Source of the DNA: Echinococcus granulosus
Taxonomy: Eukaryota > Platyhelminthes > Cestoda > Cyclophyllidea > Taeniidae
Direction: 5' to 3'
DNA length: 37,332 nucleotides
NCBI RefSeq assembly: GCF_000524195.1
Contig: NW_020170426.1
Coordinates: 101,944 to 139,275, forward strand
Shown here: piece by piece, positions 14,401 through 26,400 of the stretch
How the letters are laid out: every line of letters begins with the position of its first letter
Numbering within the stretch: the stretch's first letter is position 1
Notes under the pieces: generated by a model
Seen by the model: only the letters and a program-made list of their open reading frames with translations
Told to the model about the DNA's origin: nothing
Database searches by the model: none
Translations under genes and position numbers: made by a program

Positions 14401-17400
14401 TGAGAGAAGGAAGGTACTGCCCCAGCCTCATCTTCCATACTGCCCTGTCGATTTACTAAAGACAGCTATTGTTAACAACTCCTCCAGTCGGATAAGCCCC
14501 ACTTTTAATTGGGTATTACCTAGAGTCAGCTAAACTCGCGAGTGAAGCGTCTCTTCATTTTAATCTTATTTTCTGTCTTTTTTGTTTCTTGCTCTTATAG
14601 GAATACGGCATCACGAAGGAGGAGAAGCTAGTGATAAGTCAGCGCATTTGTACGCCTCTTTTGCGTAAAATTCTCTCAGATGCTCGTTACACTGACGTAG
14701 ACGAATGTACACGTCTACATGCTGGGTGAGTCTCATTTTGCACTTATCTGTCCATTAACGAAACTGTTCATCCATCTATCCATCCTTGATCTGCCCATCC
14801 AATGGCACAGAATTTATTCATCCATCGTGGATTCATCTATCCATGGCCTGGTCAATTCACGCAGTTACTTATTCGTTCATCCATCTATCTTCGTGTTCAT
14901 CCACAAATCCTCATTCCAGTTCTCACTGATCTATGAATTTTTGTAGGATACTATGGATATAATCTACCTATACTAGCTCCCTTCACCCTTGAATTGTATG
15001 CTCCTTATGGAATGGTCCATTTGTGCATAGCCGATTCATCTGTCGTCGGACAATATTTTCTTCCATTTTGCTCTGTTTCTTCATCAGTCCTGTACTCATC
15101 CATTCACCCTCCGATCAACTTCATTTTATCGTAATGAACACGCAGATTAAGTAAGGAGATATTATAACGGTGTATTCGTGGGAGCTGTCTATGATCAACA
15201 TTTGACCACTGTCTTATGAATTCATTGATGTATTTTGATTCAGCCAGGCAGGAGGAGTCTCCAGTGTTCATTTACTTTGACAGTTTTTCCAACATTTTTG
15301 AGCCGATAATACTCTTTAAAATGAACAGCAAATCACCTCCTTATTTGAAAAGGCTATGTACATTATGTTTTTAGTAATGAGTGCAAAGTTGACAGAAATG
15401 TATTTTCGAGGTAAGCTAGCTGTTTAAGGACAAAAGATCGTTCATAGTATCAAGTTTGTACGGTTTATGGTGTAGCGGTCCTTGAGGTGTTATAAAATGT
15501 TGGCGTTTTTTTACCCGCGGCAGTCTGACGGTGTCATTCTCTAGTGCTTCTCACTTATTTTGAAGCCTGTCTACTGTGAATTGAGTTTTTAGCTGGCTTT
15601 TAAAGATGCTACAGAGACTAGCTCCTCACCACCTTTGTTCCATACCATTTGGAAAGTGTGAGGTACGCGGAAGCAGAAGTTACCACTTTGAAATAGCTCA
15701 AACAATTTGATTTTGATTATGAATCATTCAAATATGGATGCATTACAATAAAGAGGAAATACTTGATGTGGAGGCTCCTAGCCAAATGGATGCCTCATAC
15801 AGAAACAGATGACAATAAACTTGAAGGACTGCCAGTCTGTCCTTTCCTTCCTCTCCTCTCCACTGTAGATTGTTCGCTGACCTACTTTCTGTGATAGGAA
15901 GCGGAAATTGCATTGCAACTTTCCCCAGGAAAATGGACATTTTACAGGTCATCTCTACACTTAAAGTATGCACCACATCATCCCCACTGTGCTTTATGCG
16001 GTGCACTATGGACAAAATCGTTTTCTTGCTGGAGGTCAAACAACACCGATTTCGGCTTAGATCCGTCTACCCAGCGCCATGTGATACGAGAGGAAGGTGT
16101 ATAAGGTGATGCAAGACCTTACACCACCCGATTTTAGGTGGGATGGGAGAGGGGAGGATGATACTACTCCAACTTTGTCACCATTCTCCCAATTCCCCTG
16201 ATACTATTCCTCAAAGTGATGACTTTAAGGAAGCCATCTCTTGGTTTCCATCAAAGAGGGATTTTATGAGTGGGGAATAAGTTTTTGAAAAATCTACTCT
16301 TGACCAAGTAGGATGTTTACAAAGGAGACGAGTCCTGTTGCAACTCAAAAGCATGCCTTACGCTAATCTTATGATCTAGGGTTTGACAACCGTCTGCGAC
16401 ATCTAAATATATATCATGTATTGTAAAGTGAGTAGCCACAACGCGTTCCCAGATGACTTTCCGACACCTTGTTTGGCACATTTATCAGTTCTGTATGCAC
16501 TTGATAGGTGGGCCTACTTATTTCAACTTGAGATTTTTTTGGCTGAGGTCGTATGGCCTTATTTTATATTCACCTCGAGCGATGCAATCCGATCATCTTC
16601 GTGCTTGATGGTTAATATGACGGAAAAGACTAGTTCTTTTTCCATTCATGTTAGGTTCCTTTCACCAAATGTCAGACTGAAGCATCACGTGGTTTGGCAG
16701 AGTTTCTTTTTCTACCTCTAAATTATCACACATTCACCAAGCTGTCGAATGGAATTGAGGCTTTCAACCCGATGTCCAGGTTACTAATTCGTCATTCCTA
16801 TAGTAGGAAGGACGGCTGTAGGTTTTTACTCATCCTCATCATCTTTCCCACGCAGCTATTCAAAGGGTGTCGCGTCACCAGAGCGTTTTGTGCGTACCCG
16901 GTTGTACTTTACGAGCGAGAGTCACCTTCATTCCATCCTGACGTGTCTGGAGCACGGCGGTCTGGCAGATGCGGCCACGGATGAGCAGTGGAAGCGAGCG
17001 ATGGACTATGTGAGCACTGTACCTGAGCTCAACTACCTCTCCCAAGTAGTCATTATGATCTACGAGGATCCTACTGTGGTCAGTACAACGTTGATACTAC
17101 TTTTTTAACCTTTTTTATCTTCCAAGTTGTGGAGTTGATAATACACAGTCTAAGAATTAGTTATGCAATTTAATATCCACCCTTTTTCACACCTGTAATA
17201 AAGGGTAACCAAGACGAATTCACGTCATCGCATTATTTGTTTATACATCCCGACGAAATCTGCTAGCTCACTGTTTTCACTCGTATTCGCATTCGACGTT
17301 TTAAGATTGACTTCAGCACTTCTCATTCCTCCTGCTGTTAATCTGAACAGCAGCTAATTGGAAGGACTCGCGTGCGGAACAATATAAAACGTGGGACTTC

Positions 17401-20400
17401 TGTATCAACTGTTGACTGAGAAAAGACAGCACTGTTATTTCAGCGTTCGTGTTGTCTCTAAATCCGACATAAGGGGCAGGCCTCTGGTGGTAGCTTTACC
17501 ATAAGTCTTCAGGACGGCGAGAGTATTCTCATAAGTGTAGTGTTGATGGTGTATGTAAGGCTATGAAACAACGTTGCGGAGGGCGAATCACCTCGAGAGG
17601 CTCTGCAAGCCTCTTGTGATTATTCTCCCACATTGGTCACACACATGGATGCACGATGTACTCCATTCCCGATACTACTTGACCAGAGTGGTAAACTTTC
17701 AATTCAATGGAAGTTGTTTGTGTCTGTTCAAAAAAGCCATCATCCGGTCTCAGTTTTGACATCTTTAATGTTAAGCATTTTGTGTCGTCCTTCTAATTTT
17801 GGGAGAAATTCGTTTCCACTGTACTTTTATTCTTCTCCACTCAGTTTTATGATCTTACTAACCCAAGGTGCATTTAAAGTAGGCTAAATATGACCTCTCC
17901 AGGATTGGTATGACATTTCGACAAAGTGCCTTCTGCAGGAGGGTCGTATTTGGTCTTGTTGATGTAGATCACAGGATCACTTTTGTTATACCGACTGATT
18001 GCCCTCGCAGTTTAATTATTCATTATCTTGATGTGAAGATTGCTGCAAAATTCACACGTCAACCATATCGAAGAGGAGAGGCTGTAGTACCCAGAGGATG
18101 CGTTTTGGGAGTACAAATTCTTCTTCATCACTATGAGAATAAGAAACAGCCATTTTCGAAAATATGATTGTTTGATCCACTCATGCTCCAATTCTTGAAA
18201 GGCTTGAGTTTAGCTGGGCGTGCGTGTCAGGTGGATGTTACTGATCACTTCAAAGGATTTTATTGCAGAGGGGAGGCGCAACAACAATGCGTCCTCGTCG
18301 ACTGTCAATCAACGTGATCGACCTCCAATGCTCAGATTTCTCATTATTTCTGCTGTAGTTTTAAACTCCACCCAACCGTTAGCGATTTGGTGCACTTGTG
18401 CCATGCGCGCCATGGTGACATCTGTATGACACAAGCCATGTTACATGTCTGTGACTCCACGTCCAGATAATCGACGCGTCACGATGTTTGTTATGCTGGC
18501 AGCGAATAGGTTAAAGCTTGTCTGCATTTTCAATGTAAAGCTCATGTACCATCTTTTATTGTAATGCACTTGACAAATGATTTCTGCAGATTCTATGCTA
18601 GAGGGTCATCTTGTGCTTTTTTTCCACCAGCTGATCCATGAACATCTGCATTCTCCAAATGGGTTATTTTGAGCATCCTACATTTAGTCACATCTGAATG
18701 GATTAACTCCCCTCTTATAACTTCATTTGTCCTTTACTACACTTTTTCATTTTGAATCACAGTATTTTCTGATGAAATCTTGTGAAAGGCTAAAAACATT
18801 TGTTAGTCAGTACGGGCATGGTCCAATTAGTTCCATTAGCTTTCAAGACCTTCCTTTCCCACTTGATGTACATGTAAATCAGTTGTTCCATCACTCATTT
18901 AAAAATACTACTGAAAGTCAACCTTTATAACTCGATCTGGAATTATAGGGTCAATAACAGCATAGGAATAGACTTCTAAAGTTTATTTGATGCATCCTTG
19001 AATAATTGAGCATCCATCCTTCCACCTCGCATCTACCTATCCATCCATTTCTGATTCAGTTATGTATTTCATACCTTTTCCAATTGCTATACGTTAAATT
19101 TGATGAGGAGTCTAGTTCTACATTTTTATCAGAATCCTATTAAATCCGATTCCTTTCATCCACCTGTCATGATGAAGCTTCAGGACAGGTGGAATACAGC
19201 AAAGAGTTCCACATTGATGTATTGGCGCATTGCCTTATACTTGAAGCTACCTTCGCGTTGTTATCTCTTATCTTATCATTATATGGGTCAGTAATATGAT
19301 CAATCTATATAAAGGTTTATTTTACCACTCCATTTCTGTGTGACTCACACTTTTTCTGTCATAGGGGGGTCCGATCAAGTATTTTCTTCACCTTTTTCTA
19401 TTGTTAATAGGAAATGAAGACACGTTTCACTTTCAAATTAAGCCTCATCTTTTATCTATTTAAAAACCCTTAAAATATAACAAGTCTTCTCATCTTTTTT
19501 GTGTGAAAGTGCGATGGCTTTCCACATTGACTGCAAGAGTACCTTAAATTTTTAAGAAGTCGCCCACTCCTTCGACGGTAATAAATAATTCAGCAATTTA
19601 ACAACTTCCTCTTTCGCCATTAATTTCAACTCAAAAGCTTTTAAACAAGAGTGTTCACTCGAACCTCTTCACTCGCTTTGACAAGATGGCGAGTGGATGG
19701 TCCTTGCTCCATTCCTACTTCCGAACTTTATTGCATTCAAGCACATCAGGCAACAGGCAATTATTCATCCCCGTAGTGTCATGTGGTTACATTTGCTTGA
19801 ACACCCTCGAGTTGTTGAAAACATTTTATAGGAGTTATATGTATCAACTTTCAACACACTTCGCAAAAAGTGGGACTTAATGTCAATCCAAAGTGGTCAA
19901 TCAATTAATTTTCTCCTTCTTCGCCCCCTTTACTTCATTATCAGCAGGGTGTGTACCGTATTTGACGCGAAGAAAGACTCCCGATTATAACTGACCTCTG
20001 AATTTTATTTTTAAATATAACCGGAAGAGACACCTAGTACTCTAGCTTGAATGTTACGAGTGCCCTTATGTGATCATTTGCTAAATGTAAGGAATAACGA
20101 AAGTGCTAGAAAGTAACTGTCTTTCTCCTTCTCCTTCTGTAGGAACCTAAAACCGAGAAGAAATTCCATGTGGAATTGCACTTCAGTCCTGGAGCGCATG
20201 CCCTCTGTCGAGATTTGCCTGCTGGCTCTGGTTTCAGACCCGGTCGACGGGAGGTTAGTCTCCTCTCATTGTTTGGCCTTTTCTTGTATTAAGATATGGT
20301 CAAAATTTACCACATGGTGATAATTTTACGTCAAACTGGAGTCTAATTCTCCACCGAAAATTCGTCACTCTACAACTTTCATCACAAAGTGGATGAATTA

Positions 20401-23400
20401 TTTGCGAACTAGGTCTATGCATTCTAGATCTTCAGTTTTGTGTGTCTTTTTCAAAAAAGTCTATCAACTTTGTGAGTTGGCGTAATTTACGGCTGCTGAA
20501 TAGGGCTGCTTGTTGGGTCACTTGACATTGTCACCCTACAATACCTACGCTCAATTTTTATGTTAGCTTGTTTGATATCAAGAAATCTGACTTTTCAATA
20601 CTTCGTTTTTATCAAGAAGGTAGTTTTTAAGTTCGAACCTTCGTTCTAGTATCCTCGAAAATTGTGATGTTCAAACGATTTCACTTTTCCTATCACCGTT
20701 CCCCAGTGCATCAAAACCGTATTTCTCTCTGCATCATGTTTTGTTAATTTTAATCCTTCAATATCATGGACCAATATAATTGTGGAATAGCAGGGAAATG
20801 ATTTTGCTCCTCTTGACCAATCACTTTTGAAGGATTCCACATCATTAATCAACTGACCAAAATGGGAGCATTGAGAAATTGGTCTGTGCTACTTTTTCGT
20901 GGCAAAAAGAAGGCAATTTGAATGGAGTCTGATATAGATGGCGAAGAGATGTATATTTGCTTTGTGTTCTTCAGCATTAATGCAATCACTACCGGCGTCA
21001 CGTATATGTGACGGATATGGCTAAGTTCAAACCAGTGAAATACATTCCCGATATTCTGGATTACGTTACATTCTCCTCCAACATCCTGACAAGCGAATGT
21101 ATTAACTGGTTATTTGTTGGAGATTTCGTGTTTTTAACTGCCGCCCAAGTGATTGTTACTTTAAAGGCCACTTTTAACACACATTTTTCAATTAATTGTC
21201 AGTTTTTTTTCGCGTAAAATCAAACCAGCATAGAACCACTTAAACAGAGTCTGTGTAACCTACTAAGAATATTAATCTCCCTCGAAATTAATCACTTTTC
21301 CTTTTTCTCTTTCTCCTCCCTCCCTCCCCCCCTCCCTCCCTTTCCTCCATCATTTCTCCTCCTCCCCCTATTTAAAAAAACTTACTGAAATTGCATGTTC
21401 TGCTTTGCTTTACTTGATTTAACATCCTCTTTCTCCATTGTTTGTTCAAACATTTGCACTCATACCGCTAACTTCCACGCATGGAACCAGAACGGTTGTT
21501 GTTCGCAAACCAGCCTGCTTAGTAGCTCCACCTCCCTTGCTGAGACGAGTTTTGACTCGGCAAGTGAGCATGCCGGTGTCGACGTAACCCCAATCCACTC
21601 ACCCCCTGCACTCTCCTCTCGCAAAATCGTCTTCTCCGCCCACGATCAGTTCACAGGCAAGGCGACGGTGACCAGCTGTCACAGCCTCTCGATTGATCGT
21701 TCACTCCCCTCTGATCTTCAAGAAGTTGGCAGGATTTCTGAACCCCTTGCTACCACTACTACTAACACCACCTCTGCCGTCGGCAAGGTCTCTAGTAAAT
21801 CGCGCTACGAAAAGCACCGGAAAAGCCAACGATTCTCGCGACAAACCTCTGCCATCTACCGCCCCAAAGAAAGTGTGTCCGGTCTCTGTTACGCCGATGT
21901 CGTGAATCAGGATGCGGTGATCGGGCACCGATCAAGAATGCAAGAGTTGTGGCTGGATAACATGCGAAAGGTGCATCGTCGACATCAGATCAACTTCAAA
22001 CGTGGTTCTGAGCGTTCCGTGAGTACAGGGCCTATGGTAGAGCATGTCGTCACACCATCTCTCCTACAAAGTGAGGGCAACTCGACGTGGCATGAAAAAA
22101 CTCTTACCACACTGCGCAAACCCCTTCAACGCGCACTTAATTCGGATGGAGGAAATGCTTCTCAGCCTTCATCGAGACCCACCTCAGAGCATTTATCACA
22201 GACGCATGGCAGATTCACTGTCACCTCCTCACTAGAGTCTTCGGCAATAAAACCAGCAACTTCTGGAAATCCACAAAGTCTATCGTGGTTCACTGGTTCT
22301 GTCGACCTGGATGACGATGGTGTTGCAACAACAGGTGAATCAGAAGTTTCTACATCTCACTCTACGCTTGATCTGGCTGTTGCTACTCCCTTAGCCAGTC
22401 AGAAGTCATCGCCGCCACTGAACTCACCACCATCATCAAAAGTAGAAAAATCAAGACACTCTTCGGCAACAACTCCGGGTTCCCCAGTGAAATGGCGCTG
22501 TCGGAATGGTATCTCTTCACCCCCTAGTGTCACCACACCCATCTCACGACGTATGAGTTTTGGAGACCAACCACCTGAATTCTGTCCTCTTCAAAAGAAA
22601 TCTTCTGGTATTGGAGTGGAGAGCGGCGGCGGTGGTAGTAGTGGAAGAGAAGGAGGTGAAGAGGGAGGGGAGGGAGCCGATGAGGCTTCGACGACAGTAA
22701 CACAGGTCTACACTTCATTGGACTCAGTGAAACCAGATAGGGCACAGGAGTTGTTTAATCACGGCGCGCCGGTGGCCCAGTGGTTGATGGAGTACTTTGA
22801 TCAAATTGAGAAGGCCAAATGGAGCAAAGTAGAGTCGCAAGGGGATGAAGAAGAGACTGGAGAGGTGGGGGTGGAACGACAGGAGCATCGGGGTTCCCTC
22901 AAACCAGCTGACTATAAGCCTATCCTCTCTGCGGCTGACTATCTCAAGGCCGATGCTTGTGCCTCGGCGGTAGGATAGCTGTGGTTTTTACAAACTTCCT
23001 TTGGTGCTGCTTCAACTTGAGCAGCTAACACTGATCCTGCTGTGCTTGAAATGCGTGGTTGTATGATTGCTTACATTATTGGTCAAGAATGGTTCGGTAT
23101 TATTTCTCACCATAGCATGCTTTCAAAGTCGGCTGCATGGAGCAAAATTCTCAAAAAATAATGTTGTGAGGGCTTCGACATAGGTCGTCGAATTCCAGGT
23201 GACTGTACTTGCCGTCTTCTTTCAAACACCGACCCAAGTGCTTCTCGTAGTTACTATGCTGTGTCGGCTATTACAACAGTATACGAGTGAATTGAGACCA
23301 TTCGTGAGAGCAACATGAAGATAATATGCTGAATTGGCATTTCAGCGATTCATAAATAGAGGTTTCATGCATGAGTTTTAGTAAATGATAAACAGTGAGA

Positions 23401-26400
23401 GGCCAGAATGCCCTGTTTAAATTGAACCAATGCCAGTGCTTCTCTGTACCTCCATTGGAGTGATAATGCGCACATCTATAGTTTTTAGCTTGACTCATCT
23501 TTGTATTCCATCGCCCTGCCCTTGCACACCACCTCCAGACGACTGTGCCTGCAGACAGTCAGTTCAAGTGAAGCATATGGAACACATGCTGCCTGTTATT
23601 TTGGCTCTTGATTAGCCTGCACAAGCCTCCTGTAGGATCGCTTGCCTGCATAATTCTTCCTATTCTTCTTACAGATTCCAAAGGTACCCTCTTGTCATGC
23701 CAATCATCGAGGCTCAAGTAAGCAATTACTACGACGCCTTTTTAGCTTTTATCTGAAATATTTTATGCCACTATGTTACTACGGTTCGATGAATATGATT
23801 TGATGTCTGGATTAGTCACTGAAGATAGCATGTCATCAGCTTGACGTCAAAACTTGGAGGACTGGAGGGACTCAATTGGCAGTTTACAAAGTTGAAACAA
23901 ATATCACATCATTTCCTTTTTTAAACGTTGTCTCAGACACTTGTCTTAGTTGGTTTTCCTCCTCAGTAATCAGGCAGGTTAGACGCGACATCAAAGATGA
24001 TTTTTCGTCACCGTGGGAACACTTCAAAATACAATGATCATGACTTGTAGGTTTTGTCAACTAACGCTCCAACACATCTCGTAGGTTGATCGTTCTTTAT
24101 TAAGATATTTGCCGAATAGCCGAGCCACTTAACACGATAAGTAATATAAACCTAGGCGCTGCCCCCCCCCTCCCTCCTCCTCCTCTCTGCTTCATTGGCG
24201 TTTCAGTCCTGTTCGCTCTTCTCTTTAAACTATTTTCAGTATTTCATAGCACGGGCACAATGCTCAAATCTTTGAATGGAAGGGCTGGGACATGGAGGCG
24301 TCCATTTCTCTGTAACGTTGGTGCAAATTGGGGAGAGTGAGGGGCCCGCGTACTCTTTTCATTAAAATCCAGAACAGCTCCGTAACTGACACCTTTGAAT
24401 CGTTTGCGTTGGGTCTCATTTCGCTACTTCCTAGAATTGGAATAATGGACAAAAGTCAAACTGATAGTCTACGCTGGGCTCGCCAAAGCTGCCTCTAGTT
24501 TGGCGTCCGAATAGACTTACTTACTAGCGTGTGGAAGGACTGGAATAATTAACAGAATCCCAGAGCACTGCGATGGGGATTGGATCATGGAAGACTGTGT
24601 AGCTGACAGTACACCAGCACGATTGTAAAAGATGTGGTGCATGATTTCTCGCATCCTTTGTTTGCCTTGCCATTCAGCAGATCAAGTGACACCATCAAAG
24701 GGGAAACTAGACGGTCTTCCATCGACTCACATGGAAGATAACCCAATGATGGCGCGGAGGCCTTCGGAAAGTGCAACAGAAGGGAGGGCAGAGGTGGAGG
24801 ATATGCCAGTCAAGATGAGGAACTCGGTTTCCAAGACACTGCACGTGGAAGCACCATCAGATAATTCGAGGGACGGCTCTACGAACTCCTTGCATCACGA
24901 CGTCAATGGCCTGGACACGAAGGAGTTAAATGCTCTCACTTACCCGAACTACCAGATGCAAATTGATTTCAAGGGTGAGATTTGCTTCAATCACTACTAA
25001 TTTGTTGATAGAAATCAACTCAATTTTACTAACGATACTACTGAAATCGCCGATACGGCTAGGTAATAATACCAACAGTAATTCACAAACGTAATTCACT
25101 TGCATCTGAATTATCTTAAATATCTGGAATGTATGCTTAAAGTAGTTACCGAAAAGGAAAAATATTGCCTCATTCCAGTTACAACTATGTGCCCTGGCAA
25201 TTTATGGTGATCAAATGAGTGAATAGAGGGGGCATTAGTGGCCTTTAAAACTGGATCGCTTTCCTGCGCCTATCATTCCAATATCTTCGATGATCTCATT
25301 ACTCGGAAGGAATCTGTTAATGCGTAAAGACGCGTTGATTTTGACCAAAGTTGAGGCGTTTCTCGCTGAATTAATTGCTCTCTATCTAACTGGGCGAAGC
25401 CGTGTCCGATGACCCGCTTCACTTGCTGAAATCAATTCAGTAGCGTGTAGAAGTCATTTTAGTCTTTTCACACCAGTAATTATTCATCTCTTACAGTCCT
25501 CCGTTTTCCTTTTAGAACTCCAGCAGTGCCCTCTTGGCAAAGACTCATGTGGTAATTTGTTTATTTCGTTTTAAAATTTTGAATTATGCGTCCATACACT
25601 TGAACCTACACCAAATGAATCAAAAGTGTCTTTCCCAGCCTGAACCGCAAAATAGTGGAGAATGCTATCAGAAACACTTTTTTACCAATCCTGTTTTAGA
25701 AGTTTGATAATAGGTAGCCTATGCTCGTCCTCCTACCCGAAGCACGTCTCGGTGTCTGTGGTAGATACTGCATGCAAGTGAAATGTGCTTCATGTCACCA
25801 AGAGGCGTTTTAGTGAAGGCGTAGGAGGGGAAAACGCTGATACGGTTCCTGGTATTTTTTTATATCAGAACTAAATTCGTTTCAGGGTACCACCTTAACC
25901 GCGTATGTGGACACTCTACTATTGTGTCCATTTAAGACTTGGCTCTTTTGTCTCTCAACACCAGGTACAAACTCACCCTGCTGCAGTAGGCGTCACCGCG
26001 GGCTCATCAGCACCGCAGTGATTCGTGGATCACGGGACACGTACTCAAGCAGCGTGCCTGACCTCGTCCAGCTGCTTAATTGCTCCGACAGTGATGGCCA
26101 ATCTCAGACTGAAAGTACGCGTCTTTTCAGAAGTTGTTGGTATTGGTAGTTCAAACAGTCAATGAGTTCTTTTTCCATATTGCGCGCAGCTCCCCAAAAT
26201 CCAGCAGACCTTATGGTTCCCAGTGCACCAAGTGTCCCGGAGATCTACCCACTGGAGACATTGCACAACGCCATGACTTTGCATCAATTGGAGAGTTTCT
26301 TCACCCGCTTGACAACCACTAAATTCCCTTCCCCTTTCACCTCGCCTTGTCTCTCTTCAACTGGGGGTGGTGGTGGAGGGCTCAGCTCTGTCTCGTCCAC

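Noticed and set aside
15475..15500. tRNA box A-like TGGTGTAGCGG
   Set aside because: No box B or T-arm at the required distance.
14125..16005. Possible repeat pair 14125-14165 and 15960-16005
   Set aside because: Only patchy resemblance over about 40 bases; could be chance in AT-rich introns.
18768..18795. CTGATGA...GAAA resembling a hammerhead ribozyme core
   Set aside because: The intervening bases cannot form stem II, and no stems I or III are seen.
20976..21217. Open stretch in intron 8 reading [20 protein letters not shown] as an extra PPIP5K exon
   Set aside because: An in-frame TAA lies just upstream, no AG acceptor separates them, all three frames from the nearby 'ttcttcag' acceptor hit stops, and exon 8 already joins exon 9 in phase.
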